From: Apoda limacodes
Lineage: Eukaryota; Arthropoda; Insecta; Lepidoptera; Limacodidae
DNA: 64,000 bases
NCBI GenBank assembly: GCA_946406115.1
Contig: OX291556.1
Coordinates: forward strand, 13,298,501-13,362,500
Direction of reading: 5' to 3'
The position numbers and the translations under genes were made by a program. Shown here one piece after another: positions 1 through 11,706 of the stretch. Each line of letters begins with the position of its first letter. Position 1 is the first letter of the stretch. The notes below the pieces were generated by a model, which had not been told where the DNA came from, did not search any database, and was given only the letters and a program-made list of their open reading frames with translations.

Positions 1-215
1 GCTGGCAAAAGCTAGTTGAAAATAAATATTTTGGATAATACTATATGTATAATATAATAATGAATAATTAAACTTGATTTTTAGGTAATAAATACTGTAC
101 TTTAATTTTTATTTTTAACAAACCCCTTGATCGATTTTAACCTAGATAAAACCTAAATCAATGGATGTTTATCAGTCGATATCGAGATAATAATACAATT
201 TGAAGGGGTAAAAAT

Positions 216-250
216 GCCTGTAGCCCAAATTGGCTATTTGGGCTACAGGC
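216..250. repeat. perfect short hairpin (15-bp arms, 5-nt loop)
   Basis: Positions 216-230 are exactly complementary to 236-250, with loop TGGCT. The arm reads GCCTGTAGCCCAAAT. It lies about 175 bp past the stop codon of the first cuticular-type gene, in otherwise featureless AT-rich DNA. It could be a transcript-end hairpin or a transposon relic; the stem is too short for a normal miRNA precursor. Confidence 0.75.
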
Positions 251-425
251 CCAAATAAAATGGAATTTGACTTTAGTTACAGTCGATTCTCGTTTCGTAG
301 ATACAAAAGTAATATAAGTAATAAAACAACACCTTTACTTCTTATCATTTATTTCACATCACTGTTGTGAACATAATTCATATTTGGTAAGAAAAATATT
401 TTTACACCTATGATATTCGTAGTTA

Positions 426-1405
426 CTAAATTATTAAGTAGCACCCATTTAGGGTATGTGAGAGGTGAGTGTCACGAAGTCTTACAACATTCCTGGTAGT
501 AGACTTAACCACAACTGGCAGTAATGATGCATGATATGGAGGAAACAGAGTATTTGATACAGATGGAGCAGCTGATAATGCTGTCAATGGCAAATTAGCA
601 GAGAAATGAGAATCACGTAAAGGTGAAATAAAATACTTGGTCAGTAAAGGATCTGTAGAGTAAATTGCTAAAGGATTGGCATTATGATACGTAGAAAAAG
701 GAGAAAGTGTATTGAATTCCGTTGTAACTGGTTCATTGAAACCTGAAATAAATGATGCAGTAGCTCTAACAGTAGGAAATGGAGTATTTAAACTGTAGGG
801 GGAAAGTAAATTAGATGTACGAGAAATAAAGGGATTTGCGATAACAGATGCAGTAGTAGGACTAGAATTTACAAAACTTTTAAAGGCATTAGGGTCTTTA
901 GGGAACTGGGTTAAAGAAATAGGGTGAGTAGGGAGTGTCAGTACCAGCGCCAAATTCTTTAGATACCACAGGATTGGAGTAGGAACTGACATATGGCGTA
1001 TAAGATGCTGAGGGCTTGATTGGTCCATAGTTTGATTCTGATGCCTTTGTATGCATGAAATTGCTGGCTCCAATGATGATTGCGCACAAAATAGTAATAG
1101 GCTGAAAACAAAATCGTTTCTATTTTAGTAACTATAACAGAAAAGGGCTCGAACAAACAACAATCAATGCAGTAAACTTTGATCTCAGTTACATTAAATA
1201 TTCAAAATGTAGGAAAACTATATATATCTTACTAATGTTATTTGGGAAATTAATGTGCACTGTCACTAAGGAAAGATTTTAACTATTAAATCACCTACTT
1301 TCCTCAGTTAAAGTTAAAGTTTATCAAAACAAATTTAAAATACTCAACGCTGATTTTTATTGTATGAAATTATAATATAGTTAAAATTATTACCAATGTG
1401 TTCAT
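426..1405 (-). pseudogene. secreted cuticular-type protein gene with a one-base frameshift (two exons)
   Basis: Exon 1 (1405-1394) encodes only Met-Asn-Thr-Leu and ends at donor GTAATA. Exon 2 starts at 1101 after a TTTTGTTTTCAG acceptor and reads PITILCAIIIGASN, so the spliced N-terminus is a convincing signal peptide. The mature part is rich in Ser, Pro, Tyr, Asn and Ala, with no Cys cluster and no obvious chitin-binding RR motif. The frame is open from 1101 to a TAA at about 898-900; skipping one base there continues smoothly (NPVP then KDPNAF) to a TAG at 426-428. The intended product is about 228 residues. It may be a true pseudogene, a null allele or an assembly indel. The same mini-exon plan occurs in the gene at 6308-7446, so I infer a cuticle or other secreted structural role; the exact family is not recognised. 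Confidence 0.68.
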
Positions 1406-1462
1406 CTTGGTGTTGTTGAGGTAAAAATGTTGGCAGTGGAATACATTTAAAGCAAAGCAACA

Positions 1463-1474
1463 TTTATATATATA
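1463..1474 (-). promoter_or_regulatory. candidate TATA box of the first cuticular-type gene
   Basis: On the minus strand this reads TATATATATAAA. It sits about 60 bp upstream of the ATG at 1405, nearly the same spacing as the TATA box of the second cuticular gene. Low sequence complexity lowers confidence. Confidence 0.5.
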
Positions 1475-1479
1475 GCCAA

Positions 1480-2395
1480 GTAATATAACTGGTACCCTTA
1501 ACTTACCGAAAATTTCTTTTTTACTAAACATTCGAAAACAAACCTTATTACAGAAAGAAAACATTATTTTCTAACTGAGCTGACGAGTGTTAATGGCATA
1601 GTGGTCCACGAGAGTTTATGGACTAGTTTAAATGACTTCTTACGTAGCAGTGCATAATACATAGTGTTATGTTGCATCAGATAAGTAAAGTGAAAACAAC
1701 TGTATTATGTCAAGCTTTTTCTGCTGGTCATCTTTTTATTTGTTCGCACCACAATGTCTTTCCTATAAGTTCGCCTTCAAAGGAGCTGAAACATTGTTGT
1801 AAATTAAGTTGTTGTTGGCGTAACACTGAATTAAAATTATGGTACTTTTACTAAATTACTAAAATTCCTTTTTACCCTTGGCCGTTAAAGTATTTAAATA
1901 TCTAAAATAAATATCTATCGAAATTCGGCATGAAGATAGTTTGCGTCTTGGGGAAGGACATCCCAAAAATTTTGTAGTTCCCGCAGAAATAACCATAAAC
2001 TAGACAAACGAACTATTGCTAAAAATTTAATTAAGGAGTCATTAGAATATATTTTTTTTTTATTAGGTATACTAGTTGTTACAATGTAATTTATAATCTA
2101 GATACATTTAAACTATAATAAATTGAAATGCACAACAAATTATAGTTTCACACCACATGCTAATCATTACATAAAAAAAACTTAATAAATAAAAAAAGGA
2201 TAATTAAATATTTACAAAGAACCAGAAAAAATAAAACAAGAGAAATTTTCAATTAGTTAATAAACTATACAGAAAAGTTTCAGCGTAAATTTAATTTTTT
2301 ATATTTAGTAGTTGACGTAAGAATCCCACGCCAAAACCCAAATTTAGGCCGGGTGAAGTGGCGTTCAAAATTCGTCATGTACCAGCTGTCCTACT
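1480..2395. other. intergenic DNA, no gene recognised
   Basis: AT-rich sequence with short open frames only. I see no splice-flanked coding segment, conserved motif or clear repeat boundary until the interspersed repeats that begin near 2320. Confidence 0.6.
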
Positions 2396-2434
2396 AACAT
2401 TATAAATGCGAAAGTTTAGATGTTTGGTTTTTAG

Positions 2435-2765
2435 GGTTACTACCCAAAAGGTAATTAGTGGAACCCTATTACTCAGTCGTCCGTCCGTCTGTCACCAGGC
2501 TGTATCTTATGAACCGTGATAGTTAGACAGTTGACATTTTCACGGTAGATGTATTTCTTTTGCTGCTATAAGATCAAATACTAAAAAACAGAATGAAATA
2601 AATATTTAAGGGGCTCCCATACAAAAAACGAAATTTTTTGCTCGATTTTGCTCGATATTGATAACGGCAACAGGTAAACGGTTAAATTAAAATAAAACCA
2701 ATATTTAAGGATGCCGTTATAATAGACCCTTCGTACGCGAGTCCGACTTGTACTTGGCCAATTTT
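2435..2765 (+). repeat. interspersed repeat, family A (GGGTTCCGTACC type)
   Basis: The copy starts near AGGGTTACTACCC, carries CCGTCCGTCTGTCACCAGG and a segment meaning 'tatctcatgaaccgtgatag', and ends near GCGAGTCCGACTTG. The same ordered blocks recur at 33480-34030 (minus) and 51825-52220 (plus), with an end fragment near 15850-15895. No protein is encoded. It is a non-autonomous dispersed element of unknown class. Confidence 0.75.
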
Positions 2766-3064
2766 TTGGACTCAATCATGCTTCAACCACTGGATGGATC
2801 GGGATGAAACTTTGTACACATATAGTTTAAGTCCTGGAATAGGATATAGACTTTTTTATTTACTAATTAATTAATAGGCTATTTTTCATCCCGGAAAATT
2901 CAAATGTTCCACAGGAATAACTATTACTGAATCCCACGAACGAACTATAGCTACAACTATAGCTTGCTATAACGAATATCTTGAGTATAATTAAGGAGTT
3001 TGCGTAATAATCCCACGTCAATAACTAAATTTAGGGCGAGCGGAGCCGCGGGAAAAAGCTAGTG
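2766..3064 (+). repeat. interspersed repeat, family B (ends in GCAAAAGCTAGT-like tail)
   Basis: Contains the blocks 'gatcgggatgaaactt', 'agtttaagtcctgg', 'aatcccacg' and a terminal 'gcgagcggagccgcggg...aagctagt'. Related copies or fragments lie at 1-15, 4885-4955, 9170-9480, 9525-9780, 14680-14960, 15905-15975 and 16065-16306. It is a short dispersed element without coding capacity. Confidence 0.7.
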
Positions 3065-3594
3065 GTTAATAAGACCCTTCTGAAAAGACATCTGTGTCTA
3101 GCTGTATATCACAGGCCCTAGCTGCAATATTCGCCAGTCTTTGAGTTTTACGGATAGTGAGCTTTGCAGTCCGCAATATTCAAGGTTTTCGACTGAGTTT
3201 TACGAGTTTTTCGAATACTTAGTTTAATTTTAGAAACAAAAGGGGTTTTTTTTTTCTATAAACACAAAACTTTTTACACGGTGGTGTTGTCCAATTTTGA
3301 TGATCCTTTCTTTATTAGATAGGGTTGTACTTTAAAGTTGGTCCCATTTTTAAGTGGGGGAAAAATCCATGATCATGATTTTTGCTTTTAAAAAATTTCT
3401 ACATATTCAAGCAGCATATTTGCTGACCTGCCCAACCTTTAAAACATAAAAATTAAAAGAATTAAACTTATGTATAAAAAAAATTATTTCCTGTTAATAA
3501 CTAAATATGTTATTGAGCTACTTTTATCAAAATCTTTTAGAAGTAAACTTCAAAAAGCAAAATGTTTACCAAAAAAATACATAGATGTGTTACC

Positions 3595-3745
3595 CACTCA
3601 CTTTCTACAGCTCTCACTTTCTTGGGTCAGCTGTAAGAGATCTTAACTAGAGATAAGCTGGACCTATGTACATTGACTATTTTTGTATTTTATGTTTTAA
3701 GTGTCCTATAATTGTGTACATGAAATAAATAAATAAAAAAAAAGG
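3595..3745 (+). repeat. LINE 3'-end fragment with AAAT tail
   Basis: A stretch ending in 'tgtacatgaaataaataaataaaaaaaaa' resembles the 3' end of an insect non-LTR retrotransposon with a short AAAT repeat tail. No coding part is attached. Classification is from pattern only. Confidence 0.45.
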
Positions 3746-5380
3746 ATAATCTTACGAGGCCTTTTTAAATTCATAATGAATTCATAACAATCACTTTGGG
3801 AACAGAACTAATCTATATTAAAAATATGTATTTTTTATCATTGTTTATACTATATAGATAGAATTAAAAGGGATCTAAAAGAGAGGGAGCAGATAGACAT
3901 GGAAATCCGGTCATGAATTAAACAAAAGCACTACGGCCTTCACTTCCCGGTAGACCGACTACCCAAAACTTCCCATCCCTATTGATTTGATCGATGAAAA
4001 TCGACAAAAGGACAAAGAAGACAAAAGACTGAAAGAGAATAAAAGCCTCCGACATAGATCGCAGTTTTTTTGTATTCGGAACTGATTCGTATCACATGCA
4101 AAGCCTGAACGTCTGTAAGCGTCATGGTTATTGTAACTCTTGGAAAGCATAAAGGAGTTTCTATTGACCTCGATCAGGACACTATACTGTGAGTCGAGCA
4201 ACAGGCATGAGAAGTACCTATAAACAAATCACAATTGCCCATGGCTTGTGACAGAAACATGCCTAGGGGATGACAATTGACGAAAATCCTAATCTAAAAT
4301 CTTAAAATCTAACAGTTTTAAACACTTACATAGCAATTCCATTAAGTAATTTGTGAGTGAGTTAGAATCTTAATATGCATTTTGATATTGTGGCATAAGA
4401 TGTTCTAAGTGATTTCTTTGATGGCAAAATTTCAACGTAATTGAAATTGAGCGTTTAGAGTAACTCCACTGATAAGATAGTCCTCTTACTATTGACAACT
4501 AGAGCATAAATTTATAACGATAGGTATCTGTACCCTAAGGGTTTGAAACGGAACTCTTTTGTTATACTGTCTGTTACAGCCGTATCATCAGTTGAGCAAA
4601 AGCTGCTAAAATGTATTAGCTGCAGATTTACACTACTCCTAAAATACTTTATTTTATTTTCACAGCTGTTTTTTTTAGCAACAACAAATTGTTTTAGGGC
4701 TAAGACAGTGCTATGCGGTCGCCAGAGCCAAGGGCGCGCTGTAAGGGCTGTTTTAGTGATATGACGCGGTCGCCAGAGCAGTCAGGCCGTAGAGTTGCGG
4801 AGCCCTGTATTAAAACCGTCCCGGAAGAATGACTATATCCGAATTCCTACAGCTATAGATTTCTATACCAAATTTTCTCACTAAATCCAAAAAGTTATCG
4901 TAGGAATCCCACGCTGATATTTAGCGCGGACGCAGTCACTGGCAAAAACTAGTTCTTACGAAGAATAAACACACTGTGCGCTATTGACCTGTTTTTACAT
5001 TTTCATACCTTTCTCAGCCTGTTCCTCTGACTCCAATGTTATAATAGCGTCTTCTCCCTCTTATAAGACTTCCGCTTTGCTTAGTAGGTATAAGGTACTT
5101 ACTGATTATACATCAGCAACTGTTTATGGTGTTTGTGGACTGCAAGAAAGTCGTCGACTTCATCTAACTCTAGTCTGTTTTTAGATTTTTGCAGAGATGT
5201 CGTATAGAATCGAAAAATCTATTTTTGTGAAGAGAGATAATTATGCCAGCGATGAAGTATGATGTAGACGATTTTTAGATAATATCAGGTCTTAACGCGA
5301 AGACTAGTATACGATAACGTACCTTTTTTTCTAAAATGAGTGAAAAACGCGAAACTTCAAAATTAACTACTTAGACTTAA
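3746..5380. other. intergenic DNA with small repeat fragments
   Basis: No gene is supported. The 13-mer GCGGTCGCCAGAG occurs twice about 50 bp apart (near 4716 and 4767), and a family-B tail fragment sits at 4885-4955. Confidence 0.5.
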
Positions 5381-5384
5381 CTAG

Positions 5385-5612
5385 TTACAACGTAGGCTTT
5401 ATTCACCTCAGTTACAGTTCTACGTGAAAACAAGTATTTTTAATGGAATCTCTAGTGTTGGATAGCTCGAATGCCAGGTTACAACGTGTAGGCTATATTC
5501 ACCTCAGTTACATTTGTCTATGAAAAAGAGTATTTTTAATGGCATCTTTTGTGTTGGATAGCTTGAATGCCAGGTCACAACGTAGACTTTATTCGCCTCA
5601 GTTACAGTACGA
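5385..5612. repeat. tandem repeat, about 95-bp unit, 2.4 copies
   Basis: Units begin at 5385, 5479 and 5575 with TTACAACGTAGGCTTTATTC or a close variant, giving periods of 94 and 96 bp. Each full unit ends with 'gttggatagcttgaatgccagg'. The third unit is truncated. No open frame runs through it. Confidence 0.85.
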
Positions 5613-5948
5613 GTATTTGTTTCAGCTATGTCTGCTGGGCGGATTTTGATAGTCCGATGCGTTTTGCCATCCAAGAACATCTAGAAACCATCCGATGTTT
5701 CCTTAACGTAAGAGTTTTTTAATCCTCCCTCTGATATTCGGCCAGCAAGTTCTTTAGAAGCAACTTACACGTTTTGGCCCTTTTTTTACTTCCTTAGCTC
5801 CTATACAAAATGACCTACTGGTCTAGGCTGTGTATTATCTGTTAGACTTGACTAATTAAATAGTATCTTACCTCATAAAATCTTATTTTCCACTGTTTTT
5901 AATAAACAGAAATATTTTTTTACAAAAAAAAAATGCTTTACTAGGATA

Positions 5949-6162
5949 CTTTTGACGTGACAACGTCTTATAAATTGGTTTGCCGGGTGACACTTCAAGA
6001 AACTGCGTTACGCTCCGCTCACGTTATGCGCTCACAATGAGAGCGAGTGAGAGGCACGCGGCATGGTTAGCCCGCCTAAGAGCGAGAGAGACAGACATAA
6101 AAAGTGAAAGGCACAAGTTGTCACGATTCCGGACGGTTGTCCGACACTAATTTTTTTTAAGT
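5949..6162 (+). repeat. interspersed repeat, family C, copy 1
   Basis: Starts CTTTTGACGTGACAACGTC, includes a GC-rich core ('gcgttacgctccgctcacg', 'gcctaagagcgagagagac') and has GTTGTCACG near its far end, an inverted match to the start. Two more copies are at 11503-11706 (plus) and 27170-27391 (minus). It is non-coding and its class is unknown. Confidence 0.85.
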
Positions 6163-6307
6163 CAGATTTTGTTAGAAACTTGCGATTCAACTATATATTG
6201 GGCAGACACTATGATAAAGGTCGCGCAATAAAATAAAATACTGTTATCTAGGTATAAAAATTATTTACTTCGTTTTGTCATATTTACAAATAAATAAGAG
6301 ATTCAGT

Positions 6308-7446
6308 TTACCATCCATAGTTAGCACCAATGGCGTTGTAGGAGACGTGAGATACTGCGGGAGCGGCGGAGTAGGTGATAGCTGATTTCAAAATGGGAGC
6401 GGCCGCGGCATAAGTGTGTACAGCGGGGGCAGCGGCATACGTGTGTACAGCGGGGGCAGCATAGGTCTTAGTGTATACAGGGGCGCTGTAAGCAGTGAGA
6501 GCAGGAGCGGCATAGGCCTTGGCGATCACTGGGGCGGCAGCGTAGGTTTTGGCGACCAATGGGGCGCTGTAGGTGGTCAAAGCTGGAGCAGCCGCGTAGG
6601 TAGTGATTGGGGCACCGTGGGCAGTGTGGGTAGAATATGAAGAGTAGGAAGAAACAGCGGGAGCAATGGTCTTTGTGACAACTGGAGCAGCGGCGTAGGT
6701 AGCGACTGGTGCAGCCGCATAGGTGGTGACTGGTGCAGCGAATGTCTTAGCTACTACAGGGGCAGCGGCGTAAGTGGCTACTGGAGATCCATGAGCGGTA
6801 TGGGTTGAGTAAGAAGAGTAAGATGACACTGCTGGTGCGATAGTTTTGGTGTATACGGGAGCGGCGGCAGCATATGTGGCGTATGGCGCAGCGGCGTAGG
6901 TTTTAGCGATTACTGGGGCAGCTGCGTAGGTGGCGACTGGAGAGCCATGGGAAGTAGAGCTGGAATAAGATGAGTATGATGACACTGCAGGTGCGATGGT
7001 TTTTGTGACGAAAGCTGGGCTGCTGTAGGCTAATGGGGCGGCTTCAAGGATACCGCTGCCGCGGACCACTCCCAAAGCGCACAGAGTAACGAACAGCTGA
7101 AACAAAAAAAAAAGATTACCGACTGTGTACTAAAAAAATTAACGTTCAAACACATTTAGTTACTAGCAGTATTTTATATATCATGATCAGCCCACTTGCG
7201 ATTCACATAGTTGCACAAAGCATAATGCGATTCTTTGCAATTTGCATCTAGTATTAATAAATTATCGATTCACCATTTCTAGTATTCGTAAATAACCTAT
7301 CCAGAAACGTAAAACACTTTTGTTTAGACGCTTATCATAAGCAGACTACAAAAACTAATGTACTGTGAACAACGTCCACTGCAATGACCATTGGGTGGAG
7401 TAAAGAAAATAAAAATAAAGCTAGGAGCACACACCTTAGCGTACAT
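6308..7446 (-). CDS. alanine-rich secreted cuticular protein (two exons)
   Basis: Exon 1 is 7446-7435 (Met-Tyr-Ala-Lys), followed by donor GTGTGT. Exon 2 is 7096-6308, preceded by a TTTTTTGTTTCAG acceptor. The spliced protein is 266 residues. Residues 1-17 or so (MYAKLFVTLCALGVVRG) form a typical signal peptide, absent if one starts within exon 2. The mature chain is built of repeated blocks: three copies of a segment containing TKTIAPAVSSYSSYS followed by a His-Gly-Ser-Pro turn, and many AAPV/ATYAAAP motifs. It has no cysteines beyond the signal region and ends NAIGANYGW. Such Ala/Pro/Tyr/Val-rich low-complexity proteins are structural components of insect cuticle, secreted by epidermis. TATA and initiator elements sit just upstream. 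The family is certain in kind; the precise cuticular subclass is not. Confidence 0.92.
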
Positions 7447-7468
7447 GTTGGTGCTTCAAATTTTGGTA

Positions 7469-7506
7469 ACTGAATAATGTCATAAAGAAGTGCTCCCGTT
7501 TATATA
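7469..7506 (-). promoter_or_regulatory. TATA box and initiator of the alanine-rich cuticular gene
   Basis: The minus strand carries TATATAAA at 7506-7499 and the insect initiator TCAGT at 7473-7469, about 33 bp apart. This predicts a transcription start near 7471 and a 5' leader of about 25 nt before the ATG at 7446. Confidence 0.75.
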
Positions 7507-7509
7507 CTC

Positions 7510-9165
7510 ATAAGCTCTGCATGCTGTACAATTCACTTTCATTGTCAAGGTAAACGAGTGCAAGTTTATTCGTAACTTACGCCTCCGGCTGCGAGATAGC
7601 CTTTCGATTTCGTTTGTTCCCAGTAGGCTTACTGGTACTTCTATCTGTTTAATGTATTTTGAACCTTGAATCACTGTCATGAGTAGCCGTTTATCGGTAT
7701 TCTCATTACGATGCCGCAAGTCCAAATGTCAATTGACTCAGCGAGCGTGGATTGATTTGACTACAATATTAATCATTACGATACAATAGATAGTATTAAG
7801 TAGTAGGCATTATTTTAATGATGAAGTATACTAAAGTCAAAAATAGTTATTTCATAGACTTAATTATTAGCCAGAATGTTTTTAGCCGAATGTTGCCGCT
7901 TATGTTTGTCTATTTTACAATAAATATTTCTGTAAAAAATCGAACAAAGAGGTATTGATTTCGTCACAAGCAATTAAATACGTAAAATTTATTTTTACAA
8001 ACAAGCTTTCGTCAAGACCTCGTTATCGTTTAAGGCCATAGTACTTTCAAGACAAATCAAATAAACCCAAACTCAATGGGGTAGTGTCGTTTCCTTGCAG
8101 AAGTCAAGCTGCATCATCAGACCAGCTTTATTGCATTTTCATTCAATCTACGTTTGTAAGCTAAAATTTCAACTCAATCTTACACCGAGAAGTTGGTCAA
8201 ATTAAACTAACAAGATTTAATTACAGACCACCGGTAAGGTGAAACTAAAAACAAGCTTTTAAAAAACCTCCCAAAAAAATCGGTTTATCTCCGTTTCGCC
8301 CGTCTGCCTATGTTTAGGTACCAAACCATGAGTCAATGTCAAAGATCACAAACATTTCTTTGCTTTGCACTCTTTCTTTATTTCTCAATTACCTCTTTAT
8401 CAAAGAAGTCAGTCAGATCGTAAGATCGTAGTCAAGTCAATAAGTGCTCGTTTGTTCAACTTTTTTCAGCAGTCTCGGAAAAATATGAATCAGATGTCAT
8501 TGGATTCGGAATCGCGTCTAGATGATTTTGATGATAATGAACCTGATATGACAATTTATTTAGTTTTATTGTCTAATACTTCTAATAAATTTTAACAGAT
8601 TTTTTTACTTAGCATCTTTCACTGGCTATAATTACTAAACGCACCACCAAATCTTTTACTGTTATATAGGTATTGTGCATATTATAATACTGTTCTATTG
8701 TCAGCCTTCCCGGCGATGATTACATTTTTCGGCTGTATCTACCGAACGCAACAACACCTTGCGAGCAGACCGCCTATATACTCATCACAGGAATGGTCTA
8801 CTATACGGTATGAATACTCAATCAGCCTTCCCGGCAATGTTTACCAAAAATGCGCTTATTTCTTAGTATGTAAAATCCGCTGTTTTTTTTTTTGTAGTCG
8901 TATACTTGGCGTTTTTTATTTTATATGATTCTGCTTAGCCATATTTTCTTATATATTTTATTAAATACATTCCGAGCTCATTATTTTTTGTACGAAGTAA
9001 CTTTGGAAATAGTTTTACTACTGAGATTATCGGTAACACCAAGCTCTCAAGTTTTGAAGACCTCATTTTGAAGTCAAAGCTCAAAGGTAACTTCGGGAAT
9101 TATGGCAAAATTGATTTTGTATGATTATTTTTAGGAATTGCTAAATAGCAAATTCTGAGTTAATT
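7510..9165. other. upstream and intergenic DNA, no gene recognised
   Basis: AT-rich sequence upstream of the second cuticular gene. A 14-nt direct repeat TCAGCCTTCCCGGC occurs near 8701 and 8822. The open frames present lack recognisable domains or splice context. Confidence 0.5.
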
Positions 9166-9169
9166 GGTT

Positions 9170-9780
9170 TCTCATAGATTTTGCCAGCGGCTACGCCCTC
9201 CCTAAATTTGGTTATTGGCGTGGAATATCTACGTCACCTACTTAATTAATGAAGTTTGCTATAGTAAGTTATAGCTGTCTGTAGCTATAGTTTGTTTAAG
9301 CTCGGTTAAAGTTACTCCCGCGGGACCTTTTGATTATTTCAGAATAAAAAATAGGCTTTGTCCTCATTTAGGACCTGAACTATATATGTGTGTGCCAAGT
9401 TTCATCTCGATCCGTCTAGTGGTTAAAAAACGTAATTGAGTAACAAACATCCAAACTTTCACATTTTTAATATTAGTAGGATTAAGTATTAGTGTTTTTT
9501 ACCACCATATACCGAAATGAAAGGCATATAATTAACTAGCTTTTGCCTGCGGTTCCACCTGCCATAAATTCGGTTATCGGTGTAGGATTTCAACGGCAAC
9601 TTCTCAATTATAGAAAAAAACCAACTCACACTTAACGTCTTCAAGTAGCCTATGTCCTTTCTCGGGACTCAAACTACCTCTATACCAAATTTCATCTCAA
9701 TCAGTTCAGCGGTTTAAGCGTGAAGAGGTAACAGACAGACAGAGTTACTTTTGCATTTATAATATTAGTATGGATATAAT
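9170..9780 (-). repeat. two adjacent family-B repeats (minus orientation)
   Basis: 9170-9480 and 9525-9780 each run from a 'gcggctacgcc' or 'agcttttgcctgcggttcc' end, through 'gtcctttctcgggactcaaac', to an 'ataatattagta' end. They are two variants of the family seen at 2766-3064 and 16065-16306. Confidence 0.72.
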
Positions 9781-10790
9781 CTTATAGAAGGAAGTCGTCA
9801 TGGGCTCTGTCCATCTTCCGTATTACCTACGTTGAGGCATACAGAGGTCGTTCAACAGTTGCGGATAGTAAATGAATCTGTAGGGTAGCACACCCATAAA
9901 GTAACCACACATCAATGACCAGCCACACAAACTTTGAGCTATCCAAACTAGGGCTTAAGAACGCCTTCTATGACCGGTTACTAAGAGAAAATTTAAAGTA
10001 CAGATAAAAATGGATGTTTTTGACCCATAACGCATTACAGACAAACCATATGTAGATGAAAAGCACAAATATCATTTTCTGAATTAACCCGTAGAATACT
10101 TTTTTTATCCCTATAAAAAGTTGGGGGTCGTATCTTTGTCCGTGTAATAAGATAATGGGTAGGCAGGTTTCATCAAGTTAGAGTTATTAGTTAGCTATTT
10201 CTTTGTCTAAAAAAGTGCTTTCAAATAAAATACCTTTAGAAAAATAGGCCATTAACATTCTATTAAATAGAAGTCCCGTTATTGGTTTTTTACCCTACGG
10301 TACGAAACTATGTTCTTTCATACATGTACCAGAACTAACTTCACATCAGATCTGATCTAACTAAAGGTGACACCTAATGAATAATCATATTTTTTTATCT
10401 CCATGTACTTGTGTACACGGATTACGCGGCACACTTGTAAACCTTGCATGAATGAAAGGACTTAAGAGTAGGTTTTAATACCTTACGACGTGTCGTACGT
10501 TTTTATACATTGCTTGAAGCGTACCTACCTACCTCTTAGTGAACAGTCTTTACAGATACTACATAGGGATGTTATGGATATGAAATTTCGGATCTGGATA
10601 CGGACGGATATAGAGGTAATATTATATCGGTTTCGGATACGGTTAAGGATATGATTTTTTTTCGGATTATCCGTTAGTTTCGGTTACAGTTATTGGATTT
10701 TTCAGGAATTTCAAAAGTAGGAAGTGATTGATTTATCATATTAGATATTCTAACGCGTAAAATACAATAAACTGCTACAGTGCTTAAGCT

Positions 10791-10976
10791 TCAATCTTGC
10801 AAAATATTGTTTAGATTATTCGCTATAATTTCACTTGTGTTCCGACCTTCTAATTGTTCACACTTGAGTATTATATAAACTCTTTCATAATTATTAGTGA
10901 TGCCATGCGCAGTAAGACTAAGTAACGAGACATTTGCGCTGGGCTCGAACCACACATTTGTAGTAAATGATAACAT
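10791..10976 (-). pseudogene. hAT transposase internal fragment
   Basis: A 61-codon open frame includes SFTTNVWFEPSANVSLLSLT and KCEQLEGRNTSEIIANNL. This resembles the conserved core of ZBED/hAT transposases just after the first catalytic Asp region (a 'TD.W....N.S.LSLTAHWI' then 'L....L.G.HTGE.IA..L' pattern). The rest of the transposase, including the BED finger and C-terminal dimerisation region, is missing. It lies inside the element bounded by the 8-bp duplication, which supports the class call independently. Confidence 0.72.
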
Positions 10977-11502
10977 TTCAAATTGCTTAAGTAATTCCAG
11001 AACTTTTAACTTCTAAATTCTTCTAAATTTAAATACATCAGTACTCAGTAAATTTGTAAAATACTGCCGACCTCTTTGATTATAGCGTGGTAATGCTGCC
11101 TGCATTAATCTTTAAAATATTAAAACTTCTACAAAATTAAATGGCAAGTTTTGTTACCCAATCATTTCAGCCACTAATTTAAATTAAAAATTTCTTTTTG
11201 TTCCTTTCATCCCAGACCTAGACACCTTTATTTTTTAAAGACTCAGTCAGTGACAACTGTTTTTACACTCTTGTAAAGGTGTCAGCTGTTTGCGTGTTTG
11301 TGGTTTTTGTTGGTTATCTTTTTCCATGTTTTGATTTAAGTAGAAGTTTTAGTGATGTAGTGCCACCTCCTTTCCGTGAAAAGATTTTACCACACTGTTT
11401 ACATTTTGCTAAATCTTCATTAATTTCATTAAAAATGTCCAAATTACACTAAACTTAGGACGCATTTTGTTTAGTGAGATTAAACAATTTAGTAACACAA
11501 AC

Positions 11503-11706
11503 CTTTTGACGTGACAACGTCTTATAAATTGGTTTGCCGGGTGACACTTCAAGAAACTGCGTTACGCTCCGCTCACGTTATGCGCTCACAATGAGAGCGA
11601 GTGAGAGGCACGCGCCCGCCTAAGAGCGAGAGAGACAGACATAAAATCATTGTCACGTAAAACTTTCGCCCGTATACCGACTTTACAGGCAACCAGTTTT
11701 TTTTTT
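11503..11706 (+). repeat. interspersed repeat, family C, copy 2 (nested in hAT)
   Basis: Same start and GC-rich core as the copy at 5949, but it lacks an 11-nt block (GGCATGGTTAG) and about 18 nt further on. It ends CAGGCAACCAG followed by a T run. It is inserted within the hAT element, so it is younger than that insertion or was carried by it. Confidence 0.85.

Noticed and set aside
6416..6640. Plus-strand Gly-rich open frame
   Set aside because: It is the antisense shadow of the alanine-rich cuticular gene; Ala/Pro codons read backwards as Gly/Trp.
7097..7105. Start of the cuticular ORF inside 7097-7105
   Set aside because: That extension is the intron end (TTGTTTCAG). The true start is the mini-exon at 7446-7435, which also completes the signal peptide.
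8365..8595. Possible acidic protein exon (DSESRLDDFDDNEPD)
   Set aside because: Suggestive composition, but no flanking exon, signal or homologue could be recognised.
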